Below, piece by piece: positions 1 through 5,217 of a stretch of 6,792 nt of DNA. The notes beneath the pieces were generated by a model. It worked only from the letters and a program-made list of their open reading frames with translations. It was not told the origin of the DNA and searched no databases. How positions within the stretch are numbered: position 1 is the stretch's first letter; each line of letters opens with the position of its first letter. The stretch covers positions 1 to 6,792 of the forward strand of contig VBMR01000067.1 in assembly GCA_005878325.1 (NCBI GenBank), in the 5' to 3' direction. Origin of the DNA: Methanobacteriota archaeon (lineage in GTDB: Archaea; Thermoplasmatota; Thermoplasmata; RBG-16-68-12). The position numbers and the translations under genes are program-made.

Positions 1-1323
1 TTCGCGAATCCTGCGCATCCGTTCGACTTTGCGCTCCACGACCTCCGGCTTCCCGATGTCCCGTCGGGCGTAGAAGCTCCCCGCGACGAAGGCGAGGGCC
101 TCTTCCGAGATCGACTCGGCTTCTTCGAGGTTCACCGCAATCCCGACGACCGCGAGGGATCGGGACGCGGTTGTATACAGGTGCCGCCCCTTCTCCTCGA
201 CACTCGCATAGTAGAGCTTGGCTCCCGTCTGACGAATGCTGTCCTCGTCCACTTTGAGTTGCTCCCCCGCGCGGGGATTCGACCCGTATCCCATCGGCAC
301 GACGTACTTGCAGACCGTCGCGCGGGGCGCGAAGCGAAGAGAGGCAGGGAGATGTCCGTCGACCAAGCCGTTGCAGGCCTCGAGGAAATCGTCCTCCAGG
401 ATCGGGAGCACATTCATCGACTCCGGATCCGCGAACCTCGCATTGAACTCGAGGAGCTTCGGACCGTCCTTCGTCGCCATGAAGCCGCCGTACAGGATCC
501 CCTGGAACGGCGTGCCGCGCTCCGCCATCGCGGCGACCGTCTTCCGCATCGTCTCGAGGGCGGCTTCGTAGTCCGCCTTCGTCACGAACGGGAGGAGATG
601 GTCCGCGTCGCTGTAGGATCCCATGCCGCCCGTGTTCGGACCCTTGTCCCCCTCGTACGCGCGTTTGTGATCCTGCGCGAGCGGCGCCGGCACGAGGGTG
701 CGTCCATCGCAGAAGGCCTGCAGCGAGAACTCCTCTCCGACGAGTTTCTCCTCCACGAGGAATCGCGCCATGCCGCCGATCCTCTTCTCCAGGATGTCCT
801 TCCCGTAGGCGAGCGCCTCCGTCTTCGTGGAGAAGTGATCGCCCCACACGCGGACGCCTTTCCCTCCCGTGAGGCCGAGCGGCTTGATCACGAACTCGAA
901 ATCGGAATCGTTGACGAATGCCTCGAAGGCCGCCGGATCGTCGAAGGCCCAGAACCGCGGGCCGCCGGGGATCCCGTGATCCCGCATGAGGGTGCGCGTG
1001 AACTCCTTGTTCGTCTCAAGTTGGGCCGCCTCCTGGGTCGGGCCCACAGTCGGGATCCCCGCCTTCTGAAGCGCGTCCGCGATCCCCTTCCCCAGGGGAG
1101 CCTCGGGCCCGATGACCGCTAGCTCGGCGCGACGCTCTGACGCCCATCCCACGATTCGGTCGACTGAAGTGACGTCGACCAGGAGGACGTCCTTCGAAGC
1201 CCGCCGGATCCCCGGATTCTGATTCGCCATCGCGGTGTAGATCTCGGCCTGGCTCCGGCGCAGCGCCTCGACAACCGCGTGCTCGCGGCCGCCGCCCCCG
1301 ACGACCAGGACTCGCGTCGCCAC
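1..1323 (-). CDS. purD: Phosphoribosylamine-glycine ligase (GAR synthetase), 3' end cut by window edge
   Basis: The enzyme joins glycine to 5-phosphoribosylamine using ATP, giving GAR, the second step of purine synthesis; it is cytosolic. I translated 441 codons without a stop. The N-terminal domain opens with the GGGGREHA loop (residues 9-16). The ATP-grasp part shows GLTGGKGV (150-157), EEFSLQAF (197-204), the PNTGGMGSY signature (229-237) and metal-binding E292 and N294 in LEFNARFADPE. The C-terminal domain ends in YARRDIGKP followed by a basic helix, an extension I associate with archaeal PurD. At 441 residues it is near full family length, so only a few residues should lie beyond base 1. 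The GTG at 1323 gives M-ATRVLVVGG, placed as in relatives. I see no Shine-Dalgarno. It lies 37 bases after folD on the same strand. Oddity: A298 stands where the family has Gly (RFGDPE). The identification is firm; the start is likely. Confidence 0.95.
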   Translation of the reverse strand, partial: MATRVLVVGGGGREHAVVEALRRSQAEIYTAMANQNPGIRRASKDVLLVDVTSVDRIVGWASERRAELAVIGPEAPLGKGIADALQKAGIPTVGPTQEAAQLETNKEFTRTLMRDHGIPGGPRFWAFDDPAAFEAFVNDSDFEFVIKPLGLTGGKGVRVWGDHFSTKTEALAYGKDILEKRIGGMARFLVEEKLVGEEFSLQAFCDGRTLVPAPLAQDHKRAYEGDKGPNTGGMGSYSDADHLLPFVTKADYEAALETMRKTVAAMAERGTPFQGILYGGFMATKDGPKLLEFNARFADPESMNVLPILEDDFLEACNGLVDGHLPASLRFAPRATVCKYVVPMGYGSNPRAGEQLKVDEDSIRQTGAKLYYASVEEKGRHLYTTASRSLAVVGIAVNLEEAESISEEALAFVAGSFYARRDIGKPEVVERKVERMRRIRE

Positions 1324-1344
1324 GTCGATGGAATCGGTGGACTC

Positions 1345-1350
1345 GATAAG
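1345..1350 (-). promoter_or_regulatory. Possible TATA-like box for purD
   Basis: In the 37-base folD-purD gap the minus strand carries CTTATC, preceded by the A-rich stretch AACGAAAG. Its centre is about 25 bases before the purD GTG. That is the archaeal distance from TATA centre to transcription start, and would give a leaderless purD message. It is a five-of-six match to a YTTAWA-type core. Read-through from folD is equally possible, so this is a weak call. Confidence 0.3.
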
Positions 1351-1360
1351 AGCTTTCGTT

Positions 1361-2245
1361 TCACGAGGGAGTGGCCATCTCGGCCGCGCGGACCGTGTTC
1401 GACAGGAGCATCGCGATCGTCATGGGTCCGACGCCTCCGGGCACGGGCGAGATCGCTTTCGCCTTTCGGCGGACCGCATCGAAGTCCACGTCCCCCACCG
1501 TCCGAGAGCCGCTCTTCGCCTTCGGATCCGGGATGCGATTGATGCCCACGTCGATGACAACGACTCCGTCACGAACCATGTCCGCCGTCACGAACCGCGG
1601 CGAGCCCATCGCCGCGACAAGGATATCCGCGCGACGTGTGTGGGCGGCGAGCTCCCGCGTCGCGCTGTGCGCCACGGTCACGGTGGCGTTCGCTCCCCTC
1701 GCCTTCTGCATCAGGAGGGCCGCGAGCGGCTTGCCCACGATGTTGCTCCGTCCGAGGATCACGACGTCCTTGCGGTCCGGTGAATTCCCGGAGCGGAGGA
1801 GAAGTTCCACCACCCCGGCGGGAGTGGCGGGCGCGAATCGTGGCCGGCCGATGAGGACGAGTCCCACGTTTGTGGGATGAAAGCAATCCACGTCCTTGTC
1901 CGGGTCGACCGAAGAGACCGCGGCGTCCACCCCGATTTGCGGCGGGAGCGGCTGCTGGACGAGGATCCCATGGACCTTCGGGTCCGCATTCAACCGGTCG
2001 ATCTCGTCGAGCAACCGTCGCTCCGAGGCGTCCGCGGGAAGTTCGACGGTCCAGTGGGCGAGACCCATCTCTTCGGAGGCCTTCCCCTTCATCTTCACAT
2101 AGAGACGGGACGCCGGATCTTCGCCGACGAGGATGGCGGCGAGGCCCGGCACGGTTCCTCGGGTGGCGAGCTCGGCAATCCTCCCCTTCAGCTCGGAGCG
2201 CACATCGTCCGCGATTTTCTTACCATCGATGAGATCGCCGGGCAT
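1361..2245 (-). CDS. folD: Bifunctional methylenetetrahydrofolate dehydrogenase / methenyltetrahydrofolate cyclohydrolase
   Basis: FolD oxidises 5,10-methylene-THF with NAD(P)+ and hydrolyses the methenyl form to 10-formyl-THF, the formyl donor of purine synthesis; it is cytosolic. The 294 residues match the usual length. Visible in order: LIDGKKIA (5-12); the SRLYVKMKGK block with Y49 and catalytic K53 (46-55); GILVQQPLPP with Q97 (93-102); DKDVDCFHP with D120 (116-124); the nucleotide-binding GRSNIVGKP (165-173); and the C-terminal SPVPGGVGPMT (266-276). Cys121 takes the place of the common Gly in VDGFHP. An ATG at 2269 would add eight residues (MRPSGPSR). I prefer 2245 because family members begin just before the LIDGKKIA block and because the TATA-like box at 2282-2287 is too close to 2269 to serve it. 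It is the first gene of the minus-strand pair with purD and diverges from the winged-helix gene. Confidence 0.96.
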   Translation of the reverse strand: MPGDLIDGKKIADDVRSELKGRIAELATRGTVPGLAAILVGEDPASRLYVKMKGKASEEMGLAHWTVELPADASERRLLDEIDRLNADPKVHGILVQQPLPPQIGVDAAVSSVDPDKDVDCFHPTNVGLVLIGRPRFAPATPAGVVELLLRSGNSPDRKDVVILGRSNIVGKPLAALLMQKARGANATVTVAHSATRELAAHTRRADILVAAMGSPRFVTADMVRDGVVVIDVGINRIPDPKAKSGSRTVGDVDFDAVRRKAKAISPVPGGVGPMTIAMLLSNTVRAAEMATPS

Positions 2246-2281
2246 CCGACTGGGTCCGGAAGGCCGCATGCCGCTTCAGGG

Positions 2282-2287
2282 TTATAG
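2282..2287 (-). promoter_or_regulatory. Probable TATA-like box for folD
   Basis: The minus strand reads GAAGGCTATAACCC. The CTATAA core is centred about 39 bases before the chosen folD ATG (2245), and a purine-rich GAAGG just upstream could be the TFB recognition element. By usual archaeal spacing transcription would start near 2258, leaving a leader of roughly a dozen bases. No experimental support is available here. Confidence 0.45.
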
Positions 2288-2294
2288 CCTTCGA

Positions 2295-2314
2295 GACGGG
2301 ATGGGCGGCCCGTC
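2295..2314. promoter_or_regulatory. Inverted repeat upstream of the folD promoter, possible operator
   Basis: GACGGG (2295-2300) and CCCGTC (2309-2314) are exact reverse complements separated by 8 bases, so the arm centres are 14 bases apart. The repeat lies just outside the folD TATA-like box, where a dimeric regulator could act. Six-base GC-rich arms can arise by chance in DNA of this composition, so the call is tentative. Confidence 0.3.
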
Positions 2315-2356
2315 CAACGCTCCTGAATGGGCGCTGTCCCACACCTCGGTCGCGTC

Positions 2357-2368
2357 AGACAGTTGTCT
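2357..2368. promoter_or_regulatory. Inverted repeat upstream of the winged-helix gene, possible operator
   Basis: AGACA (2357-2361) and TGTCT (2364-2368) are exact reverse complements around a GT centre. Flanking GTC (2354-2356) and GAC (2371-2373) extend the symmetry imperfectly. It lies about 24 bases before the TATA-like box of the regulator gene, inside the divergent control region. A winged-helix dimer could bind such a site, for example for self-regulation, but this is inference. Confidence 0.3.
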
Positions 2369-2391
2369 TCCGACCCGGCGTCCACAAAACC

Positions 2392-2397
2392 CTTAAG
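2392..2397 (+). promoter_or_regulatory. Probable TATA-like box for the winged-helix gene
   Basis: CTTAAG, preceded by ACAAAACC, is the most AT-rich patch of this intergenic region. Its centre lies about 30 bases before the ATG at 2424 and only about 12 before the ATG at 2406. Archaeal promoter geometry therefore favours the inner start, with a leader of a few bases or none. Confidence 0.4.
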
Positions 2398-2423
2398 TCG
2401 GGTCCATGCCTTCCGCCGGCCGG

Positions 2424-2954
2424 ATGCACTCGAGCGACTGGTCTCGACAGCTCACAGAGCGTCAGCGGGAGGTCCTCTCGATCGTCGTCGAGAACAAGGT
2501 GTACCGGAACCGCGACTCGAAGATCACGGAGCTCGCGGCGCAGATGGGGATCGCCCCCGCCGCCGTGGCGAAGCACCTCCTCGAGATCGAGAAGGAGTCC
2601 CTCCTGCAAGTCGTCATCACGCCCTCGGAGCAGGGGAAGCGCGTCTACGAGCGGCTCGAGCTGGAGCCGCGACCGGAGAGACGGCAGACCGCGGAGGCGC
2701 TCGATCGCCAGAAGGTCTCGATCCTGCGGTTCCTGCGGGACCATCCGGACGCGAGCGCGAACGAGGTCGCGGAGGAACTCGGCTTGTCGGAGTACACGAC
2801 CGTGAACAGCCTCCGCATCCTGACGGCGGTCCAGCTCGTCTCGAAGCAACGCGGGCCCGCCCTCCGACGCGGCGTGCCGCCCTACGTGTACCGAACGACC
2901 GCGCACGGCGAGGGTCTGGCGCAGCAGCTCCCCGCCGCCGAGGCCACGGCGTAA
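2424..2954 (+). CDS. Tandem winged-helix DNA-binding protein, putative transcription regulator
   Basis: A 176-residue soluble protein with two predicted winged-helix domains and no ligand-binding or membrane part that I can see. Domain 1 (about 10-78) begins LTERQREVLSIV, has its helix-turn-helix in KITELAAQMGIAPAAVAKHL (33-52), then a wing around LLQVVITPSEQGKRVY. Domain 2 (about 95-166) begins RQKVSILRFL, has its helix-turn-helix in ANEVAEELGLSEYTTVNSL (112-130), and ends with a basic wing and an YVYRTTAHGEGLA strand-helix. Both resemble the MarR/ArsR-type folds common in archaeal regulators, but I cannot name a family. An ATG at 2406 would add MPSAGR; I chose 2424 from promoter spacing, with limited confidence. 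Neither start has a Shine-Dalgarno. It lies divergent to folD-purD and 33 bases before the reductase-family gene, so either neighbour could be a target. The function is inferred from fold only. Confidence 0.85.
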   Translation: MHSSDWSRQLTERQREVLSIVVENKVYRNRDSKITELAAQMGIAPAAVAKHLLEIEKESLLQVVITPSEQGKRVYERLELEPRPERRQTAEALDRQKVSILRFLRDHPDASANEVAEELGLSEYTTVNSLRILTAVQLVSKQRGPALRRGVPPYVYRTTAHGEGLAQQLPAAEATA

Positions 2955-2958
2955 GGCC

Positions 2959-2965
2959 GAAATAG
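2959..2965 (+). promoter_or_regulatory. Possible TATA-like box for the reductase-family flavoprotein gene
   Basis: GAAATAG lies in the 33-base gap after the regulator's stop codon, centred about 26 bases before the GTG at 2988. That spacing would put the transcription start at the GTG itself, a leaderless message. The motif is a poor match to a consensus TATA box. Co-transcription with the regulator is also possible. Confidence 0.3.
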
Positions 2966-2987
2966 CTCGCCCCGCCTCCTGCGTCGC

Positions 2988-4139
2988 GTGTTCGACGCGG
3001 TCGTCGTCGGGGCGGGGCCCTCCGGGGGAATGGCCGCCCGCGCCCTCGCGGCCTCGGGATTCCAGACCGTGATCGTCGACAAGAAGAAGGTCGTTGGAGA
3101 GCCGGTCCAGTGCGCGGAGGGGGTCAGCGAGTTCGGCCTCGTTTCGAACGGAATCCAACCCCGGGACGAATGGATCATGCAGCGGGTGCGTGGGGCGAAG
3201 TGCGTCGCGCCGAACGGGAATTGGTTCTACATCACCCGCCTGGCGGGATTCGCGATCGACCGTCCCTCGTTCGACCGGTGGATCGTCCAGGGGGCCGTAG
3301 ACGACGGCGCGATCCTCCGGACCTCGACGCGCGTGACGTCCGTCACCCGCCTCGACGACGGATGGAGGGTGAGCATGAACGGGGACCATACCGACGCCCG
3401 CGTCGTGATCGGCGCGGACGGGCCCGCAAGCCTCGTCGCGCGCCAAGCCGGCCTCGTGCGCTCCCTCGAGAAGAGCATCGCCTACGAATACCGCTTCCGT
3501 TCGGAGGACGTCCCGAACCTCGACCCGGACTTCTTCCTCCTCCACGTGAGCCGGGCCTACGACGGCGGCTACGCGTGGGTCTTCCCCCGGGGCGAGACGG
3601 TCAACGTGGGAGCCGGCGGGCCTATCGACGGGCACGCCGCGACCCTCGCGTTCTGCCGCTCCCTGGGCATCGACGTGGCGAAGCGCACGCAGACGATCGC
3701 CGGGTCCATCCCGTACCGATACGACCTCACGAGCCTCGCCCTCCCGGGGCTCGCGATCGTCGGCGACGCGGGCGGCATCACGAACCCGATGAACGGCGCG
3801 GGAATCCATCCGGGAATTTTCAGCGGGCGCATCGCCGGCGAGTGCGCGGTCGCCGCCCTTTCGTCCGAGGATCCAAGCGCAGTCCTCGCATACGACCGAA
3901 TCCTGCGGGCCTCTCCGTTCCTCGATCCGCTCCTCTGGTGGATGATCGACCGGGTGCGAGGATGGAGCGACCGGTTCATGAACTCCGTCGCGGAGGAGCT
4001 GCACGGCCTCGAGTGGCGTGCCGTGAACGTGAGGCTCGCCCTGCGGGTCCTCGCGCACAAACCGTGGCTCGCCGCCCACGCGCGCGACTTCCTGCGGATG
4101 ATCCGAACCCTGGAGCTGTGCGAGCGGTACGGATGGTAG
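2988..4139 (+). CDS. Geranylgeranyl reductase family FAD-dependent oxidoreductase
   Basis: In archaea, enzymes of this family reduce double bonds of the geranylgeranyl chains of membrane ether lipids (and sometimes quinone side chains) at the inner membrane face, with FAD and an external electron donor. In 383 residues the protein shows the FAD-binding VVVGAGPSGGMAA (5-17), the PVQCAEGVS block (39-47, Cys42), DRPSFDRWI (91-99), GADGPASLVAR (142-152), the YAWVFPRG block (195-202) and the second flavin motif GDAGGITNPMNGAGIHPG (259-276). The C-terminal part from about 300 is helical with a hydrophobic, Trp-rich stretch (FLDPLLWWMI, 311-320) that may touch the membrane. The start is the GTG at 2988, which places the FAD motif at the usual distance from the N-terminus; no Shine-Dalgarno is present. 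Family membership is clear. The exact substrate (archaeal lipid, menaquinone or another isoprenoid) cannot be read from the sequence. Confidence 0.9.
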   Translation: MFDAVVVGAGPSGGMAARALAASGFQTVIVDKKKVVGEPVQCAEGVSEFGLVSNGIQPRDEWIMQRVRGAKCVAPNGNWFYITRLAGFAIDRPSFDRWIVQGAVDDGAILRTSTRVTSVTRLDDGWRVSMNGDHTDARVVIGADGPASLVARQAGLVRSLEKSIAYEYRFRSEDVPNLDPDFFLLHVSRAYDGGYAWVFPRGETVNVGAGGPIDGHAATLAFCRSLGIDVAKRTQTIAGSIPYRYDLTSLALPGLAIVGDAGGITNPMNGAGIHPGIFSGRIAGECAVAALSSEDPSAVLAYDRILRASPFLDPLLWWMIDRVRGWSDRFMNSVAEELHGLEWRAVNVRLALRVLAHKPWLAAHARDFLRMIRTLELCERYGW

Positions 4140-4163
4140 CCGTCCGGGGGATCGAGCGAAGCC

Positions 4164-4170
4164 TAGAATA
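4164..4170 (+). promoter_or_regulatory. Possible TATA-like box for the methylenetetrahydrofolate reductase gene
   Basis: TAGAATA in the 55-base gap is centred about 28 bases before the ATG at 4195, fitting a leaderless or near-leaderless message. It is the only AT-rich patch in this gap. GGGGAG at 4174-4179 is some 15 bases from the ATG, too far for a normal Shine-Dalgarno. Confidence 0.35.
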
Positions 4171-4194
4171 GCCCGGGGAGCCATCCGCCGACCC

Positions 4195-5139
4195 ATGGCG
4201 GCGCTCGGCGTCCGCATGATGCATTCCGGGAGTCGTCTCGAACGGGTCCTCGCCTCCGGCGCGTTTGCCGTCACCGCGGAGATCGCTCCGCCGCCCTCCG
4301 CGGACCCGGGGGCCATCCGGACCCAGGCCGCGGCCTACCGAGGCCTCGTCGACGCCTGCAACGTCACGGATGGGACGCGGGCCCTCGTGCAGATGTCCGG
4401 CCTTGCCGCGGCCGCAATCCTGATCCAGGAGGGCGTCGAGCCGGTCCTGCAGTTGGCCTCCCGGGATCGAAACCGGATCGCGCTCCAGGCGGACCTCCTC
4501 GGAGCCGCGGCCCTCGGCGTCCGCAACGTGCTCTGCCTCTTCGGGGACCTGCCCGCGGGCGGCAACGAACCGGACGCGAAGGGCGTGTTCGACCTGAAGA
4601 CGGAGGAAATGATCGAGACCTTCCGGATCCTCCGGGACAAGGGGGTCCTGCGGGGCGGCGACCCCGTCGAGTCCGCCCCGAGGATCTTCATCGGGGCGAC
4701 CGCAGACCCGTTCCAGGATTCGAGGGAGGAATCGTTCGCGAGGCTCCGATCGAAGGTGCTCGCCGGGGCGGACTTCATCCAGACCCAGGCGGTCTTCGAC
4801 GTCGACGCGTTCGAGGAGTGGATGCGCCTCGTGCGAAAGGAATGGCTCCATGAGAAGGTGTACGTCCTCGCGGGCGTCATCCCGCTCAGGTCGTCGAAGA
4901 TGGCCCGGTTCCTCGGGGACAAGCTGGGCATGGCCGTGCCGAGGCACATCCTCGATCGGATGGAGAAGGCCCCGAACCCGCAGGCGGAGGGCGTGAGCAT
5001 CGCCGTGCGGACGATCAAGGCCCTCCGGAAAATCGAAGGCGTCCGGGGGGTGCACCTGATGCCCGTCGGCTGGGAGGACGTCCTTCCCGAACTCGTGAAG
5101 GAAGCGGGCCTCGTGCCGCGGCCCGAGACGCCCGGGTAG
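4195..5139 (+). CDS. metF: 5,10-methylenetetrahydrofolate reductase (MetF-type)
   Basis: MetF-type enzymes are FAD-containing TIM barrels that reduce 5,10-methylene-THF to 5-methyl-THF, the methyl donor for methionine synthesis; cytosolic. In 314 residues the usual landmarks are visible: TAEIAPP (27-33) with E29 equivalent to the acid-catalyst Glu; ACNVTDGT (54-61); LASRDRNRIALQADLLGA (87-104); the NVLCLFGDLP strand-loop (111-120) holding the conserved GD; IGATADPF (166-173); and GADFIQTQAVFD (191-202). The length fits a catalytic domain alone, without the regulatory domain of eukaryotic enzymes. ATGs at 4216 and 4219 are alternative starts; 4195 is chosen because a TATA-like box lies 28 bases before it. 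No metV-like partner or electron-transfer gene is adjacent, so the donor is unknown. It follows the reductase-family gene by 55 bases and precedes purH by 78. It shares its substrate with FolD. The reaction is inferred from family; a role with a modified folate is possible. Confidence 0.9.
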   Translation: MAALGVRMMHSGSRLERVLASGAFAVTAEIAPPPSADPGAIRTQAAAYRGLVDACNVTDGTRALVQMSGLAAAAILIQEGVEPVLQLASRDRNRIALQADLLGAAALGVRNVLCLFGDLPAGGNEPDAKGVFDLKTEEMIETFRILRDKGVLRGGDPVESAPRIFIGATADPFQDSREESFARLRSKVLAGADFIQTQAVFDVDAFEEWMRLVRKEWLHEKVYVLAGVIPLRSSKMARFLGDKLGMAVPRHILDRMEKAPNPQAEGVSIAVRTIKALRKIEGVRGVHLMPVGWEDVLPELVKEAGLVPRPETPG

Positions 5140-5178
5140 GTCGTCCGCGAGGCCGGACCCCGTTCCCGGGCAACCAAG

Positions 5179-5186
5179 CTTTAATT
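5179..5186 (+). promoter_or_regulatory. Probable TATA-like box for purH
   Basis: CTTTAATT, within AACCAAGCTTTAATTGGG, is the best TATA-like sequence in the window. It is centred about 35 bases before the purH ATG (5218), and the purine-rich bases ahead of it could be a TFB recognition element. The expected transcription start is near 5208, giving a leader of about ten bases. This supports purH having its own promoter in the 78-base gap after the methylenetetrahydrofolate reductase gene. Confidence 0.5.
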
Positions 5187-5217
5187 GGGTTTTCGGTATT
5201 GGGACCCGGTAACACGG

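Noticed and set aside
181..1122. 313-codon plus-strand open frame
   Set aside because: It lies wholly opposite purD, whose ATP-grasp motifs are unmistakable. Its translation is Arg- and Glu-rich without motifs.
1119..1364. Minus-strand ORF whose ATG overlaps the folD stop (ATGA), resembling a coupled gene
   Set aside because: It is in a different frame from purD and its translation (MKRKLLSSPP...) has no family features. purD starts properly at the GTG at 1323.
2355..4316. 653-codon open frame on the minus strand opposite the regulator and reductase-family genes
   Set aside because: The composition is dominated by Arg, Gly, Asp and Val with no recognisable motif. The plus strand carries clear protein families across the same bases. 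It is a high-GC antisense shadow.
5187..5195. Short T run (GGGTTTTCGG) after the methylenetetrahydrofolate reductase gene as a terminator
   Set aside because: Only four Ts, no convincing hairpin, and it lies just downstream of the likely purH TATA-like box, so it is more probably part of the promoter region.
5185..5217. Upstream TTG start for purH adding 11 residues
   Set aside because: The extra residues do not resemble any PurH N-terminus, and the TTG overlaps the TATA-like box. The ATG at 5218 places the SVSDK motif at the usual position.
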